Source of the DNA: Cellulosimicrobium cellulans
GTDB taxonomy: Bacteria; Actinomycetota; Actinomycetes; Actinomycetales; Cellulomonadaceae
Assembly: GCF_016921195.1 (NCBI RefSeq)
Contig: NZ_JAFGYF010000003.1
Coordinates: 248,001-312,000 of the forward strand
Direction: 5' to 3'
DNA: 64,000 bases
Positions 28,475 through 36,894 of the stretch are shown in pieces (within the stretch, counting starts at the first letter, position 1; every line of letters starts with the position of its first letter). A program made the translations under genes and the position numbers. A model generated the notes under the pieces. That model had not been told where the DNA came from, made no database searches, and saw only the letters and a program-made list of their open reading frames with translations.

Positions 28475-29869
28475 ATGCCCCTCTCCTCCCCCGCCCGCCC
28501 GGTGTTCGCGCCCGTGCGCGCCGCCGCACAGGACGTCCTCGACCCCGCTCATCTGCGCGCCGCGCTGCGCGTGAGCCCTGCCGACGCGACGGTCGCCGCC
28601 GCGCTGCGGTGCGGTGCGGCGGTCGCCCTCGCGATCGCTGTCCCGGGCCTTCTCGGCCGCCCCGACCTCGCGGCGTTCGCGTCGCTCGGCGCGCTCACCT
28701 CGCTCTACGGCCGGTACGACCCCTACCGCCGGCGCGCAAGCCTCCTCGCCACCGTCGGCACGCTGATGACCGGCACCATCGCGGCGTTCACCCTGCTGGC
28801 CGCGACCGGCGCCCCCACGCTCGTGACGACCGCGGCCGTCGCGCTGCTCGCCGCGGGCGCGACCGCCTTCTGCCTCCTCGTCCGCACGGGGCCGCCGGGG
28901 GCGACGATCGTCGTCTTCGCCGCGGGTGCGGGCCTCGCGGGCGCGCCGGCCCTCGCCGACGTCGGCCCGCGCGTCGTCGCCGGTGCGTCCGGTGCCCTCC
29001 TCGCGTGGCTCGTCTGCATGGCCGGAGTGCTCGTGCGGCCCACCGCGCCCGCGCGCCTCGCCGTCCGGCGCGCCGCCGACGCCGTGGCGATCGTCGCGCG
29101 GGATGCCTCGCGCGGCGCTGACGCCGCCCCCGACGTGCGCCCCACCGACGCGGCGCTCCCGAGCCCGCGCGGTGCGCACGCCGCGCGGGTGGCCGTCGGG
29201 CGGGCGCGCGAGGTGCTCGCCGACGACTCGACGTGGCGCCTGCCCCGGGGTGCCGTCGCCGCGCTCTCCCGCGAGCTCGACGAGGTCGAGCGGGCGCTCG
29301 ACGCCCTGGGTGCTCCGCGCGAGGACGGCGCAGCGCCCGTCCGGGCGTCGCTCACCGCCCAGGCACGGTCCCGCGTCCGCGGCCCGTGGCGGCTCGCGAC
29401 GGCGCGCGTCGGCGTCGCCGGGCTCGTCGCGGGCGGGGCCGCGGCCGTCGCCGGCCTCGGGCACGCCGCCTGGGCGACCATGGGCTCGACCGCCGTCCTG
29501 CAGGGCGAGTCGGCGCGCCACGCCGTCGTGCGGGCCCTCCAGCGCGGTGCCGGAACCGTGGCGGGCGCGCTGCTCGCGTGGCCGCTGCTCGCCGCTCCGC
29601 TCGGCTTCTGGGGAACCGCCGCGGTGGTCGTGGTGCTGCAGACCGTGACCGAGACGATCGTGGGACGCCACTACGGTCTCGCGATGCTCACGATCACGCC
29701 CATGGCGCTCCTCATGACCTCGCTGGCCCACCCGGCCGACCCGGCCGTGCTCGCGCTCGACCGCGCGCTCGACACGGTCCTGGGCGCCGTCGTCGGCGTC
29801 CTCGCCGTGGTCCTCGTCCACCCCCGAGCCCGGCCTGGCGCGAGGGGGCACCACCAGCCGCCGGGGTAG
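28475..29869 (+). CDS. FUSC family (aromatic acid exporter-like) membrane protein
   Basis: The protein has 464 residues in the usual FUSC layout: two hydrophobic bundles (about residues 45-190 and 315-455) separated by a charged, Ala/Arg-rich cytoplasmic segment. The second bundle includes WATMGSTAVLQGESARHAVV, a typical FUSC signature region. It probably exports a small organic acid or toxic compound under control of the divergent MarR protein. TAGGCT ends 8 bases before the ATG. Its TAG stop (29867-29869) lies inside the first unit of a 21-bp repeat array. Confidence 0.87.
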   Translation: MPLSSPARPVFAPVRAAAQDVLDPAHLRAALRVSPADATVAAALRCGAAVALAIAVPGLLGRPDLAAFASLGALTSLYGRYDPYRRRASLLATVGTLMTGTIAAFTLLAATGAPTLVTTAAVALLAAGATAFCLLVRTGPPGATIVVFAAGAGLAGAPALADVGPRVVAGASGALLAWLVCMAGVLVRPTAPARLAVRRAADAVAIVARDASRGADAAPDVRPTDAALPSPRGAHAARVAVGRAREVLADDSTWRLPRGAVAALSRELDEVERALDALGAPREDGAAPVRASLTAQARSRVRGPWRLATARVGVAGLVAGGAAAVAGLGHAAWATMGSTAVLQGESARHAVVRALQRGAGTVAGALLAWPLLAAPLGFWGTAAVVVVLQTVTETIVGRHYGLAMLTITPMALLMTSLAHPADPAVLALDRALDTVLGAVVGVLAVVLVHPRARPGARGHHQPPG

Positions 29870-29943
29870 AACCTCGGTACCCCGTGGTAGGACCGTGGCA
29901 CCGCGAGGTAGAGCCCTGGTCGAGACCAGGGCTCTACCTCGCG
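29865..29943. repeat. 21-bp GAGGTAG repeat array, locus A, with terminator palindrome
   Basis: GGTAG cores recur at 29865, 29886 and 29907, exactly 21 bp apart, followed by one inverted unit at 29925-29943. The third unit and the inverted one form a perfect 19-bp stem (29902-29920 with 29925-29943) around a CGAG loop. The first core supplies the FUSC stop codon, and the inverted unit begins 3 bases past the stop of the convergent phoH2 gene. It can act as a bidirectional terminator. Confidence 0.85.
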
Positions 29944-29946
29944 AGG

Positions 29947-31314
29947 TCAGACCTCGATCGACTCCAGCATCTCCGTGACGAGCGCCGCGACGGGCGAGCG
30001 CTCGGAGCGCGTGAGCGTCACGTGCGCGAACAGCGGGTGGCCCTTGAGCGCCTCGATCACCGCGGCGACGCCGTCGTGCCGCCCGACGCGCAGGTTGTCC
30101 CGCTGCGCGACGTCGTGGGTGAGGACGACGCGCGACGACTGCCCGATGCGGGAGAGGACCGTGAGCAGCACGTTGCGCTCGAGCGACTGGGCCTCGTCGA
30201 CGATGACGAACGCGTCGTGCAGCGACCGCCCGCGGATGTGGGTGAGCGGCAGCACCTCGAGCATCTCGCGGTCGATCACCTCGTCGAGGACCTGCGGCGA
30301 GACGAGCGCGCCGAGCGTGTCGTAGACGGCCTGCGCCCACGGGTTCATCTTCTCGGCCTCGGAGCCCGGCAGGTACCCGAGCTCCTGGCCGCCGACGGCG
30401 TAGAGCGGCCGGAACACCATGACCTTGCGGTGCTGCCGGCGCTCCATCACGGCCTCGAGCCCCGCGCACAGCGCGAGCGCCGACTTGCCCGTCCCCGCCC
30501 GGCCTCCGAGCGACACGATGCCGACGGACTCGTCGAGCAGCAGGTCGATCGCGACGCGCTGCTCCGCGGAGCGCCCGTGCAACCCGAAGAGCTCGCGGTC
30601 GCCGCGCACGAGCTGGACGTGCTTGTCCGCGGTGACGCGGCCGAGCGCGGAGCCGCGCGGCGAGTGCACGACGAGCCCGGTGTGGCAGTGCAGCGGCCCG
30701 GCCGCCTCGACGACCGCCGGGTCGAGGCTCGTCAGCTCGACGGACTCGTGCTCCCAGAGCGCCGCCGCCTCGGCGTCGGTGAAGGAGATCTCGCCCATGC
30801 CCGTCCAGCCCGAGTCGACGGCGAGCTCGTGCCGGTACTCCTCCGCGCGCAGCCCGACCGCCGACGCCTTGACCCGCATCGGCAGGTCCTTCGACACGAC
30901 CGTGACGTCGTGCCCCTCGGCCGCGAGGTTCGCGGCGACGGACAGGATGCGCGTGTCGTTGTCGCCCAGCCGGAAGCCGTCGGGAAGCACGCCCGGGTCG
31001 GTGTGGTTGAGCTCGACGCGCAGGGTCCCGCCGACGTCGCCGACCGGGATCGGGGCGTCGAGGCGACCGTGCTTGACGCGCAGGTCGTCGAGCATGCGCA
31101 GCGCGCTGCGCGCGAAGTACCCGAGCTCGGCGTGGTGGCGCTTGGCCTCCAGCTCAGTGATGACGACGACCGGGAGGACGACGTCGTGCTCGGCGAACCG
31201 CCCGATCGCGCGGGGGTCGCTCAGCAGGACCGAGGTGTCGACGACGAACGTGCGGCGTGCGTCGTCTCTCGCGTCGTCCTGCGGGGTGGGGGTGGCGGGT
31301 GAGGTGCGGACCAC
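29947..31314 (-). CDS. phoH2: PhoH2 protein: PIN RNase domain fused to PhoH ATPase
   Basis: The 455-residue protein combines an N-terminal PIN domain (about residues 20-160) with a C-terminal PhoH P-loop ATPase. Four acidic PIN residues are visible, in [26 protein letters not shown] and VVSKD. The ATPase has Walker [15 protein letters not shown] and Walker [20 protein letters not shown]. PhoH2 proteins act as RNA-unwinding ribonucleases. Mycobacterial phoH2 has a small upstream antitoxin-like gene; I see no equivalent here. The start is GTG at 31314 with GGAGGGGAG upstream. Confidence 0.94.
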   Translation of the reverse strand: MVRTSPATPTPQDDARDDARRTFVVDTSVLLSDPRAIGRFAEHDVVLPVVVITELEAKRHHAELGYFARSALRMLDDLRVKHGRLDAPIPVGDVGGTLRVELNHTDPGVLPDGFRLGDNDTRILSVAANLAAEGHDVTVVSKDLPMRVKASAVGLRAEEYRHELAVDSGWTGMGEISFTDAEAAALWEHESVELTSLDPAVVEAAGPLHCHTGLVVHSPRGSALGRVTADKHVQLVRGDRELFGLHGRSAEQRVAIDLLLDESVGIVSLGGRAGTGKSALALCAGLEAVMERRQHRKVMVFRPLYAVGGQELGYLPGSEAEKMNPWAQAVYDTLGALVSPQVLDEVIDREMLEVLPLTHIRGRSLHDAFVIVDEAQSLERNVLLTVLSRIGQSSRVVLTHDVAQRDNLRVGRHDGVAAVIEALKGHPLFAHVTLTRSERSPVAALVTEMLESIEV

Positions 31315-31648
31315 GAGGGCTCCCCTCCGGCGCGCGGGCGCCGTTCTCTCTCTGGGCGAGGCAGGCGACCGGCCGTCGGGCCGTGGGTGCCACGGCTCAG
31401 CAGCGCCGGTGCCGGCCCTCCTGAGCGGAGCGTGAACCCCATCGGCTGGCCTCCCGGAGGACGGCGGTGGTGCCGTCCGTCTCCTCGAAACTACGCCCGT
31501 GTGATTCGGATCACCAGCCCGGCACGCACGCGCCGTCGAGGTTTAACCCGGCGTTCACGCGGGGCACCGACACCGACGCGACCGTCCCGGGCGTCCGGGA
31601 TCGACCCTCGGGAGGTCGACCTCGTGACGCACGGGCCGATCTCGCGGG
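31315..31648. other. Intergenic region between MFS gene and phoH2
   Basis: These 334 bases form the long leader and promoter region of phoH2. They contain a small hairpin (GGACGGC, 6 bases, GCCGTCC at 31459-31478), a Crp-like site at 31500-31515 and the AT-rich patch GGTTTAAC near 31540. No convincing reading frame was found. Confidence 0.5.
31500..31515. promoter_or_regulatory. Crp/GlxR-type site upstream of phoH2
   Basis: TGTGATTCGGATCACC matches TGTGA-N6-TCACA at 9 of 10 fixed positions. It lies 186 bases upstream of the phoH2 start codon, beyond any nearby start of another gene. Either phoH2 has a long leader or the site acts from a distance. Confidence 0.5.
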
Positions 31649-33295
31649 TCAGTGCTCGACGTGCTTCGGCGCCATCGCCACCGCGCACACGAACCCCAGC
31701 ACGAGCACCACGGCGGTGACCACGAGCGTCTGCCCGACGGCGGTCGCGAAGCCCTGGTGGAAGGCGGTGGTCGCGGCGTCGGACACCTGGCGCGCGACGT
31801 CGTCGGGCACCCCGGGCGGGAGGTCGAACGAGCCGCCCGCACCGCCCTGCAGGGAGCCGGCGTTCGCGAACCCGTCGACGAACTGCTGGCGGAGCTGCTC
31901 CGGGAGCGACGCCGCCGCGTCCCGCGCGGCGGCGGGCAGCGTGACGGCGAGGCGCGCGGTGAGCGTCGCGACGATGGCCGCGGAGCCGATGACCCCGCCC
32001 ACCTGACGCGTGGTGTTGAACGCACCGGCGCCGGCGCCCGCGGTGCGGTGGTCGAGGCCGGAGGTCGCGAGGTTGGCGAGCGGCGAGAACACGCACCCGG
32101 TGCCGATGCCGAACAGCGTCATCGGCAGCACGATCGTCACGACCGACACGTCGGGACCCACGACCGCGGCGAGCCAGCCGATCGCGACCGCGAGGACCCC
32201 GAAGCCCGTCGCGACGACCCACTTGGCCGGCACGCGGTCGGAGAGGCGACCCGCGAGCGGCGCGACGACGCCCGAGACGAGAGACCCCGGCAGGTTGACG
32301 AGCGCCGCGTGCAGCGGCGAGAGGCCGAGGATCGACTGGAGGAAGATCGTCAGCGGGAAGAAGATGCCGATCATCGCGAAGGACACCGACATGCCGGCGA
32401 CGTTCGCGAGCGAGAAGTTGCGCGAGCGGAAGAGTCGCAGGGGCAGGAGCGCGCCGTCGCCGAGGCGCCGCTGCCACAGGACGAAGCCCACGAGGACGAG
32501 CAGGCCGACGCCGATGACCCCCCAGACGGTGATCGGCCCGGTGATGGTGCCCCAGTCGTAGGTCTCCCCCTCCTGGAGGCCGAAGACGACGGCGAACAGC
32601 CCGACGACGGACAGCACGACGCCGAGGACGTCGAACGAGCGCTTGTTGGTCCCGAGGCGCGGGAGCCGCCCGAGCGCCAGCAACAGCGCCACGACGCCGA
32701 CCGGCACGTTGACGAAGAAGATCCACTCCCAGCCCCACGACTCGACGAACACGCCGCCGAGGAGGGGTCCCGCGATCGTCGCGACCCCGGCCGTCGCGCC
32801 CCACAGACCCATGGCCGCGCCGCGCTGCCGCGCCGGGAAGACGCGCGTGATCATCGCCATGGTCTGCGGCGTCATGAGCGCCGCGCCGACGCCCTGGACG
32901 ACGCGGGCCGCGATGAGCATCTCGATGGAGCCCGAGAACCCGCACCAGGCAGACGCGAGCGTGAAGACCGCGAGGCCGACGACGAACACGGGCTTGGGTC
33001 CGTACCGGTCGCCGAGGCGGCCGGCGAGCAGGAGCAGCACCGCGTAGGAGAGCAGGTAGGCGCTGTTCACCCAACCGACCGCGACGAGGGACGCGTCGAG
33101 CTCGGTCTGGAGCGTGGGGACGGCGATGTTCACGATCGTGGTGTCGACCATGATCATGAAGAAGCCGAGGATCAGCGGCGGCAGGATGCTCCAGGCGCTG
33201 CGGCCGTGGAGGTCGACGAGGGGCACGACGCGCGAGCCGGCGTCGGCGGGGGCCGGGGCCGTGCTCGGGCCGCTGCCCGAGGTGGGAGTGGTCAC
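31649..33295 (-). CDS. MFS drug efflux transporter, DHA2 (EmrB/QacA) type
   Basis: The 548-residue protein has about 14 hydrophobic segments. Family motifs are visible: MVDTTIVNIAVPTLQTEL in helix 1, motif A LAGRLGDRYGPKPVF between helices 2 and 3, and motif C-like GPLLGGVFVESWGWEWIFFV. It is a proton-coupled exporter, probably of lipophilic drugs or toxic metabolites. The start is GTG at 33295, overlapping the stop of the PadR gene as GTGA, so the regulator and pump are co-translated. Extension to 34090 would run across the padR gene in another frame and is rejected. Confidence 0.93.
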   Translation of the reverse strand: MTTPTSGSGPSTAPAPADAGSRVVPLVDLHGRSAWSILPPLILGFFMIMVDTTIVNIAVPTLQTELDASLVAVGWVNSAYLLSYAVLLLLAGRLGDRYGPKPVFVVGLAVFTLASAWCGFSGSIEMLIAARVVQGVGAALMTPQTMAMITRVFPARQRGAAMGLWGATAGVATIAGPLLGGVFVESWGWEWIFFVNVPVGVVALLLALGRLPRLGTNKRSFDVLGVVLSVVGLFAVVFGLQEGETYDWGTITGPITVWGVIGVGLLVLVGFVLWQRRLGDGALLPLRLFRSRNFSLANVAGMSVSFAMIGIFFPLTIFLQSILGLSPLHAALVNLPGSLVSGVVAPLAGRLSDRVPAKWVVATGFGVLAVAIGWLAAVVGPDVSVVTIVLPMTLFGIGTGCVFSPLANLATSGLDHRTAGAGAGAFNTTRQVGGVIGSAAIVATLTARLAVTLPAAARDAAASLPEQLRQQFVDGFANAGSLQGGAGGSFDLPPGVPDDVARQVSDAATTAFHQGFATAVGQTLVVTAVVLVLGFVCAVAMAPKHVEH

Positions 33296-33912
33296 GAGGT
33301 CTCCTGAGGTGGGGTCGTGCGGGGGAGGCGGAAGGCGGCCGCGGGCTCCTCGGTCCAGCTCAGCGCGCCCGACTCGAGGTCGGCGATCGTCGCGTCGAGC
33401 CAGGCGATCTCGGCCGCGGTCTGGTGGAGCTGGAACGACGCGTCGAGCAGGTAGCGGCGGGGCAGGCCGCGCGCGACGACGCCGTCGAGGTGCTCGCGCA
33501 CCCCGTCCGTCGCGGCCGCGAGCGCTGCCCGGCGCTCCCGGAGGAGGGCGAGGGCGTCGTCGAGGGGAAGGTCGTGCACGAGCGCGAGCCCGACCGGGAA
33601 CGCCGGGTACTCGGGCGATGTCTCGCGGACGAGCTCGCGGGTGCGGTCGTGGTGCGCGGCGACTCCGGCGTCCGTGATGGCGTAGACGGTGCGCTCGGGC
33701 CGGTTGCCGTCCCGGTCGACGCCCGCGCGCTCGACGAGGCCGTCGCGCTCGAGCCGGTCGACGGCGTGGTAGACGGCGCCGGGGTTGAGCCGGACGAGCC
33801 GGTCGTCCTGCCGTCTGCGCAGGCGCACGAGCATCTCGTACGGGTGCATGGGCTGCTCGAGCAGCACGGCGAGGACGAGCGTCGCCGTGGGGCTGAGGCG
33901 CGGTGCGGGCAC
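33292..33912 (-). CDS. PadR family transcriptional regulator
   Basis: The 206-residue protein has an N-terminal winged helix with the PadR pattern (LAVLLEQPMHPYEMLVRLRR, then LNPGAVYHAVDRLERDGLVE and RTVYAITDAG) and a C-terminal helical dimerisation region. It is the first gene of a two-gene operon with the MFS pump it probably controls. The start is GTG at 33912 with CGGAG upstream. Its likely operator, two GGAATAT half-sites, lies at 34003-34025. Confidence 0.93.
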   Translation of the reverse strand: MPAPRLSPTATLVLAVLLEQPMHPYEMLVRLRRRQDDRLVRLNPGAVYHAVDRLERDGLVERAGVDRDGNRPERTVYAITDAGVAAHHDRTRELVRETSPEYPAFPVGLALVHDLPLDDALALLRERRAALAAATDGVREHLDGVVARGLPRRYLLDASFQLHQTAAEIAWLDATIADLESGALSWTEEPAAAFRLPRTTPPQETS

Positions 33913-34002
33913 GGTCGTCTCCGGGACGGTGGTCGGGCGGGAGGGGCGGACGGTCCGGGTGAGCCGGTTCGGGCGAGCCGACCGGACACTGGAGGTCCGT
34001 AA

Positions 34003-34025
34003 GGAATATTCCTGGTGGAATATAT
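34003..34025. promoter_or_regulatory. Probable PadR operator
   Basis: GGAATATTCC (34003-34012) is a perfect palindrome, followed 4 bases later by a further half-site GGAATATAT (34017-34025). The patch is strikingly AT-rich for this genome and lies between padR and the divergent amidase gene. PadR regulators commonly bind AT-rich dyads in their own promoters. Confidence 0.6.
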
Positions 34026-34095
34026 GCCCGCACGCCTCCGGATGTCGACCCGGACGGTTCGCGCGGCTGCGGCACCGCGCGTAGGTTCACGAGCC

Positions 34096-35565
34096 ATGAG
34101 CGTCACCGACCTGCTCGACCTCGACGCCACCGCGCTCGCCCACGCGCTCCGGACGGGCGATGCGTCACCTACCGAGGTGCTCGACGCGACGCTCGACGCC
34201 GCCGCGGGCGTGGGCGCAGACGTCGGCGCCTTCACCGTCCTCACCGCCGACCTCGCGCGCACGCAGGCGCTCGCCGCCGAGGCCGCGCTCGTCGCGGCGC
34301 GGCGCGCGGGAAACTCCACCGCCGCGTCCGGGACGAGCCCGGGCGGGCTGCCCCCGTTCCTCGGCGTCCCGTGCCCGGTCAAGGACCTCACCATGGTCGA
34401 GGGCGTGCCGATCCGTGCCGGGTCTGCGGCGATCGACCCGTTCCCGGCGCCCTACGACGACGGCGTCGTGACGCTCCTGCGCTCCGCGGGCACGGTCATG
34501 GTCGGCAAGACGACCACCCCGGAGCTCGGCCTGCCCTGCTACACCGAGCCCGACGTCGGGCCCACGGCCCGGACGCCGTGGGACCTCGCGCGGTCCGCGG
34601 GCGGGTCGAGCGGGGGCGCGGCGGCGGCCGTCGCGGCGCGCGTCGTGCCCGTCGCGCACGGCAGCGACGGCGGCGGGTCGCTGCGCATCCCCGCGAGCGC
34701 GTGCGGGCTCGTCGGGCTCAAGCCGTCGCGCGGGCTCGTGAGTCCCGGGCCGCACGGGGTCGACGGCGCGGGTCTCGCCACCCACGGCGTCCTCGCCCGG
34801 TCGGTGCGCGACGCCGCGGCGTTCCTCGACGTCCTCGCCCGCCCGTGGCCGGGAGACACGTTCACGGCGCGCCTCGCGGCCGTGCCCGGCGGGCGACGGC
34901 TCCGGGTCGGGCTCCTGCTCGATCCCGTGATCGCCGCCGACGCTCCCGTGCACCCGGCGTGCGCGGACACCGCCCGCGCGGCCGCGGCGCTCCTCGCCGG
35001 GCTCGGGCACGACGTCGTCGAGATCCCCCCGCCGTTCGGCGCCGAGCGCTGGGACGCGTTCGCCGCGCTGTGGTCGGTCGGCGCCCTCCAGGCGCCCGTG
35101 CCGCCGGACCGCGAGCACCTGCTCGTGCCGCTCACCCGGTGGCTGCGCGAGCGCGGGCGCGGCGTGAGCGGGCTCGCCTACGCCACCGCCCTCGCCGGGG
35201 TGCAACAGCTCACGCGCGAGGTCGCCGCCGCGTGGGCCGGCGTCGACGTCGTGCTCTCCCCCACGCTCGCGCAACCGCCCGCGCTCGTCGGGAGCCAGCG
35301 GATCGACGACGACCCCGCCGCCGACTTCGCCGCGCAGACCGCGTTCACCCCCTGGACCAGCGTGTGGAACCTCACCGGCCGGCCCGCGATCTCGCTCCCG
35401 CTCGGCGAGGCGCACGTCACCGACCCCGACGGCACCTCCGCGACCGTCCCGGTCGGCGTCATGCTCGGCGCCGACCACGGCGACGACGCGCTCCTCCTCG
35501 ACCTCGCCGCCCGCCTCGAGGAGGCCGCGCCGTGGTCCCACCGACGGCCGGGGGTGTCGTCGTGA
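34096..35565 (+). CDS. Amidase signature family hydrolase
   Basis: The 489-residue protein belongs to the amidase signature family, which hydrolyses carboxylic amides. The catalytic Lys lies in CPVKDLTM, and the Gly/Ser signature ARSAGGSSGGAAAAVAARVV contains the cis-Ser, with the nucleophile Ser in HGSDGGGSLRIPASACG. Length is normal. The ATG at 34096 is preceded by TAGGTT ending 8 bases upstream. The gene overlaps the downstream DUF1697 gene as GTGA. The natural substrate cannot be inferred. Confidence 0.93.
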   Translation: MSVTDLLDLDATALAHALRTGDASPTEVLDATLDAAAGVGADVGAFTVLTADLARTQALAAEAALVAARRAGNSTAASGTSPGGLPPFLGVPCPVKDLTMVEGVPIRAGSAAIDPFPAPYDDGVVTLLRSAGTVMVGKTTTPELGLPCYTEPDVGPTARTPWDLARSAGGSSGGAAAAVAARVVPVAHGSDGGGSLRIPASACGLVGLKPSRGLVSPGPHGVDGAGLATHGVLARSVRDAAAFLDVLARPWPGDTFTARLAAVPGGRRLRVGLLLDPVIAADAPVHPACADTARAAAALLAGLGHDVVEIPPPFGAERWDAFAALWSVGALQAPVPPDREHLLVPLTRWLRERGRGVSGLAYATALAGVQQLTREVAAAWAGVDVVLSPTLAQPPALVGSQRIDDDPAADFAAQTAFTPWTSVWNLTGRPAISLPLGEAHVTDPDGTSATVPVGVMLGADHGDDALLLDLAARLEEAAPWSHRRPGVSS

Positions 35566-36116
35566 CCGCGTACGTCGCCCTGCTGTTCGCCGTGAACGTC
35601 GGGGGACGCAAGGTCCCGTCGACCGCGCTGCGCGAGCTCGCGGACGAGCTCGGGTTCGCGCACGCCCGCACGGTCGTCAACAGCGGCAACCTCGTCGTCG
35701 CGCCCGGCACCTCCGGCGCGTCCCGGCCCGACGACGTCGCGCGCCTCCTGCACGACGCCGTCGCCGAGCGCTTCGGCGTCGACGCCGCCGTCGCGGTGCT
35801 CACCACCGAGCGCCTCCGCAAGATCGTCCGCGGCAACCCCTTGCCGGACGACGCGCACGAGCGCCCTGCCGCGCTGCTCGTCCTCGTGGGCGAGACGCCG
35901 GTCGACCCGGACGGCGCCGCCGCGATCGAGGGCCGCGGCGGGACGGAGCGCGCCGCGGTCGCGAACGGCGTCCTCTACGTCGCCTACCCCGACGGCATCG
36001 GCCGCTCGAAGCTCACGACGGCGGTCCTCTCGAAGGCCGCCGGCACCCCGGTCACAGGCCGCAACTGGAACACCATGACCCGCCTCCTCACCCTGGCCGA
36101 GGACACCCCCGCCTGA
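35562..36116 (+). CDS. DUF1697 family protein
   Basis: The 184-residue protein shows the recognisable family N-terminus YVALLFAVNVGGRKVPSTAL and the segment ARTVVNSGNLVV, with GRSKLTTAVLSKAAGTPVTG and RNWNTM near the end. The function of DUF1697 proteins is unknown. The start is GTG at 35562, overlapping the amidase stop by GTGA. Twelve bases past its stop begins a three-unit 21-bp repeat array. Confidence 0.9.
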   Translation: MTAYVALLFAVNVGGRKVPSTALRELADELGFAHARTVVNSGNLVVAPGTSGASRPDDVARLLHDAVAERFGVDAAVAVLTTERLRKIVRGNPLPDDAHERPAALLVLVGETPVDPDGAAAIEGRGGTERAAVANGVLYVAYPDGIGRSKLTTAVLSKAAGTPVTGRNWNTMTRLLTLAEDTPA

Positions 36117-36127
36117 CCACTCCCGCC

Positions 36128-36190
36128 GAGGTAGAACCGTGGTCGCGTGAGCTAGAACCGTGGTCACGCGAGCTGGAACCGTGGTTCGGC
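36128..36190 (+). repeat. 21-bp GAGGTAG tandem array, locus B (three units)
   Basis: Three direct 21-bp units begin at 36128, 36149 and 36170, built on GAGGTAGAACCGTGG plus six variable bases; the second and third have GAGCTAG and GAGCTGG cores. They start 12 bases after the stop of the DUF1697 gene and read in the same direction as that gene. Confidence 0.88.
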
Positions 36191-36657
36191 GAGGCGGGCG
36201 CGCTCGGGCTTCAAGCCCGCGGGGTGGGTCCGCGGCGCGGGTGGCCTCGGTGCTCGGGGCTGCGGCGCCGTCACCCCGGCAGCTCGGCCGTGGGTCTGAG
36301 GAGCGCCGCTCTGACGCCCCTTCGCATCCGAGCCCACCCCCACCGCTCGGCGGTCGTCTCGCCATGGCTCGGCGGCAAGCCGACCAGGCGGGCAGGCCGA
36401 ACAGGGGACCATGGCTCGTCCGTCACCCCGGACCAGCCCCAACCACCTGCGCGGCGGAACCTGGCGACGACCGGGACGCGTCGCGACCGTGGCTCGACCT
36501 ACGACGCGCAGCCAAGAAGCAGCAGTGAAGCGGTGCGGCCATGCGGCGGTACAGGCAGTGTTCGTGCCGCGACCGGATGCGGCATCCGGAACCGACCGAG
36601 CGAACTCACACCGCGGGCAGTCGCCCGGGCGAGCGACGACCAGCGGGAGACGACGTA
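36191..36657. other. Gene-free stretch between repeat arrays
   Basis: Open frames exist here on both strands (for example 36224-36658 on the plus strand), but none has a recognisable family, a ribosome binding site or the strong third-position GC bias of neighbouring genes. A short palindrome (CCGGATGC, G, GCATCCGG, 36573-36589) is present. The stretch may be a decayed element, but I cannot identify a source. Confidence 0.45.
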
Positions 36658-36756
36658 GGGCGGGGTGGGTGGTGGTGCCGCGTCGTGGCGGGCCTGGCGG
36701 GAGCCGCGAGGAACGAGCGGCGGATGGTAGACGCGGCACCACCACCCACCCCGCCC
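36658..36756. repeat. Perfect 27-bp inverted repeat with 45-base loop
   Basis: The arms at 36658-36684 and 36730-36756 pair without a mismatch; the left arm begins GGGCGGGGTGGGTGG and ends TGCCGCGTC. The stem is among the longest perfect ones in the window and is not at a gene end. It lies between two 21-bp repeat arrays in gene-free DNA. No transposase or target duplication was seen. Confidence 0.85.
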
Positions 36757-36789
36757 ACCCAACCCGACCACACGCCGTCGAACACAAGC

Positions 36790-36894
36790 ACCACGGCTCT
36801 ACCTCACGCAACCACGGCTCTACCTCGCGCAACCACGGCTCTACCTCACACGACCACGGCTCTACCTCGCCCGACCACGGTTCTACCTCGCGTG
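36790..36894 (-). repeat. 21-bp GAGGTAG tandem array, locus C (five units)
   Basis: Five direct units begin at 36790, 36811, 36832, 36853 and 36874, with a degenerate sixth from 36895. Written on the minus strand each is GAGGTAGA, then RCCGTGGT, plus variable bases. The array follows the minus-strand YqeB family gene and reads in its direction; the unit at 36874-36894 supplies that gene's TAG stop (36885-36883). Confidence 0.9.

Noticed and set aside
31315-31648. Antitoxin-like small gene upstream of phoH2
   Set aside because: No frame overlaps or leads into the phoH2 start with a ribosome binding site; only hairpin and Crp-like elements are visible.
36573-36589. CCGGATGC-G-GCATCCGG palindrome as an operator or hairpin
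   Set aside because: A one-base loop cannot form a hairpin and no promoter or gene is adjacent; it could be chance in GC-rich DNA.
36224-36658. Possible 144-codon gene on the plus strand
   Set aside because: No family, no ribosome binding site, low-complexity composition and no clear third-position GC bias; it is treated as gene-free.
36658-36756. Insertion sequence ends
   Set aside because: Only 45 bases lie between the arms, there is no transposase and no target duplication was recognised.
36790-36894. Five regularly spaced repeats suggesting a CRISPR array
   Set aside because: Units are direct 21-bp tandem copies with no unique spacers, no cas genes are nearby, and the same unit occurs in short arrays at other gene ends.
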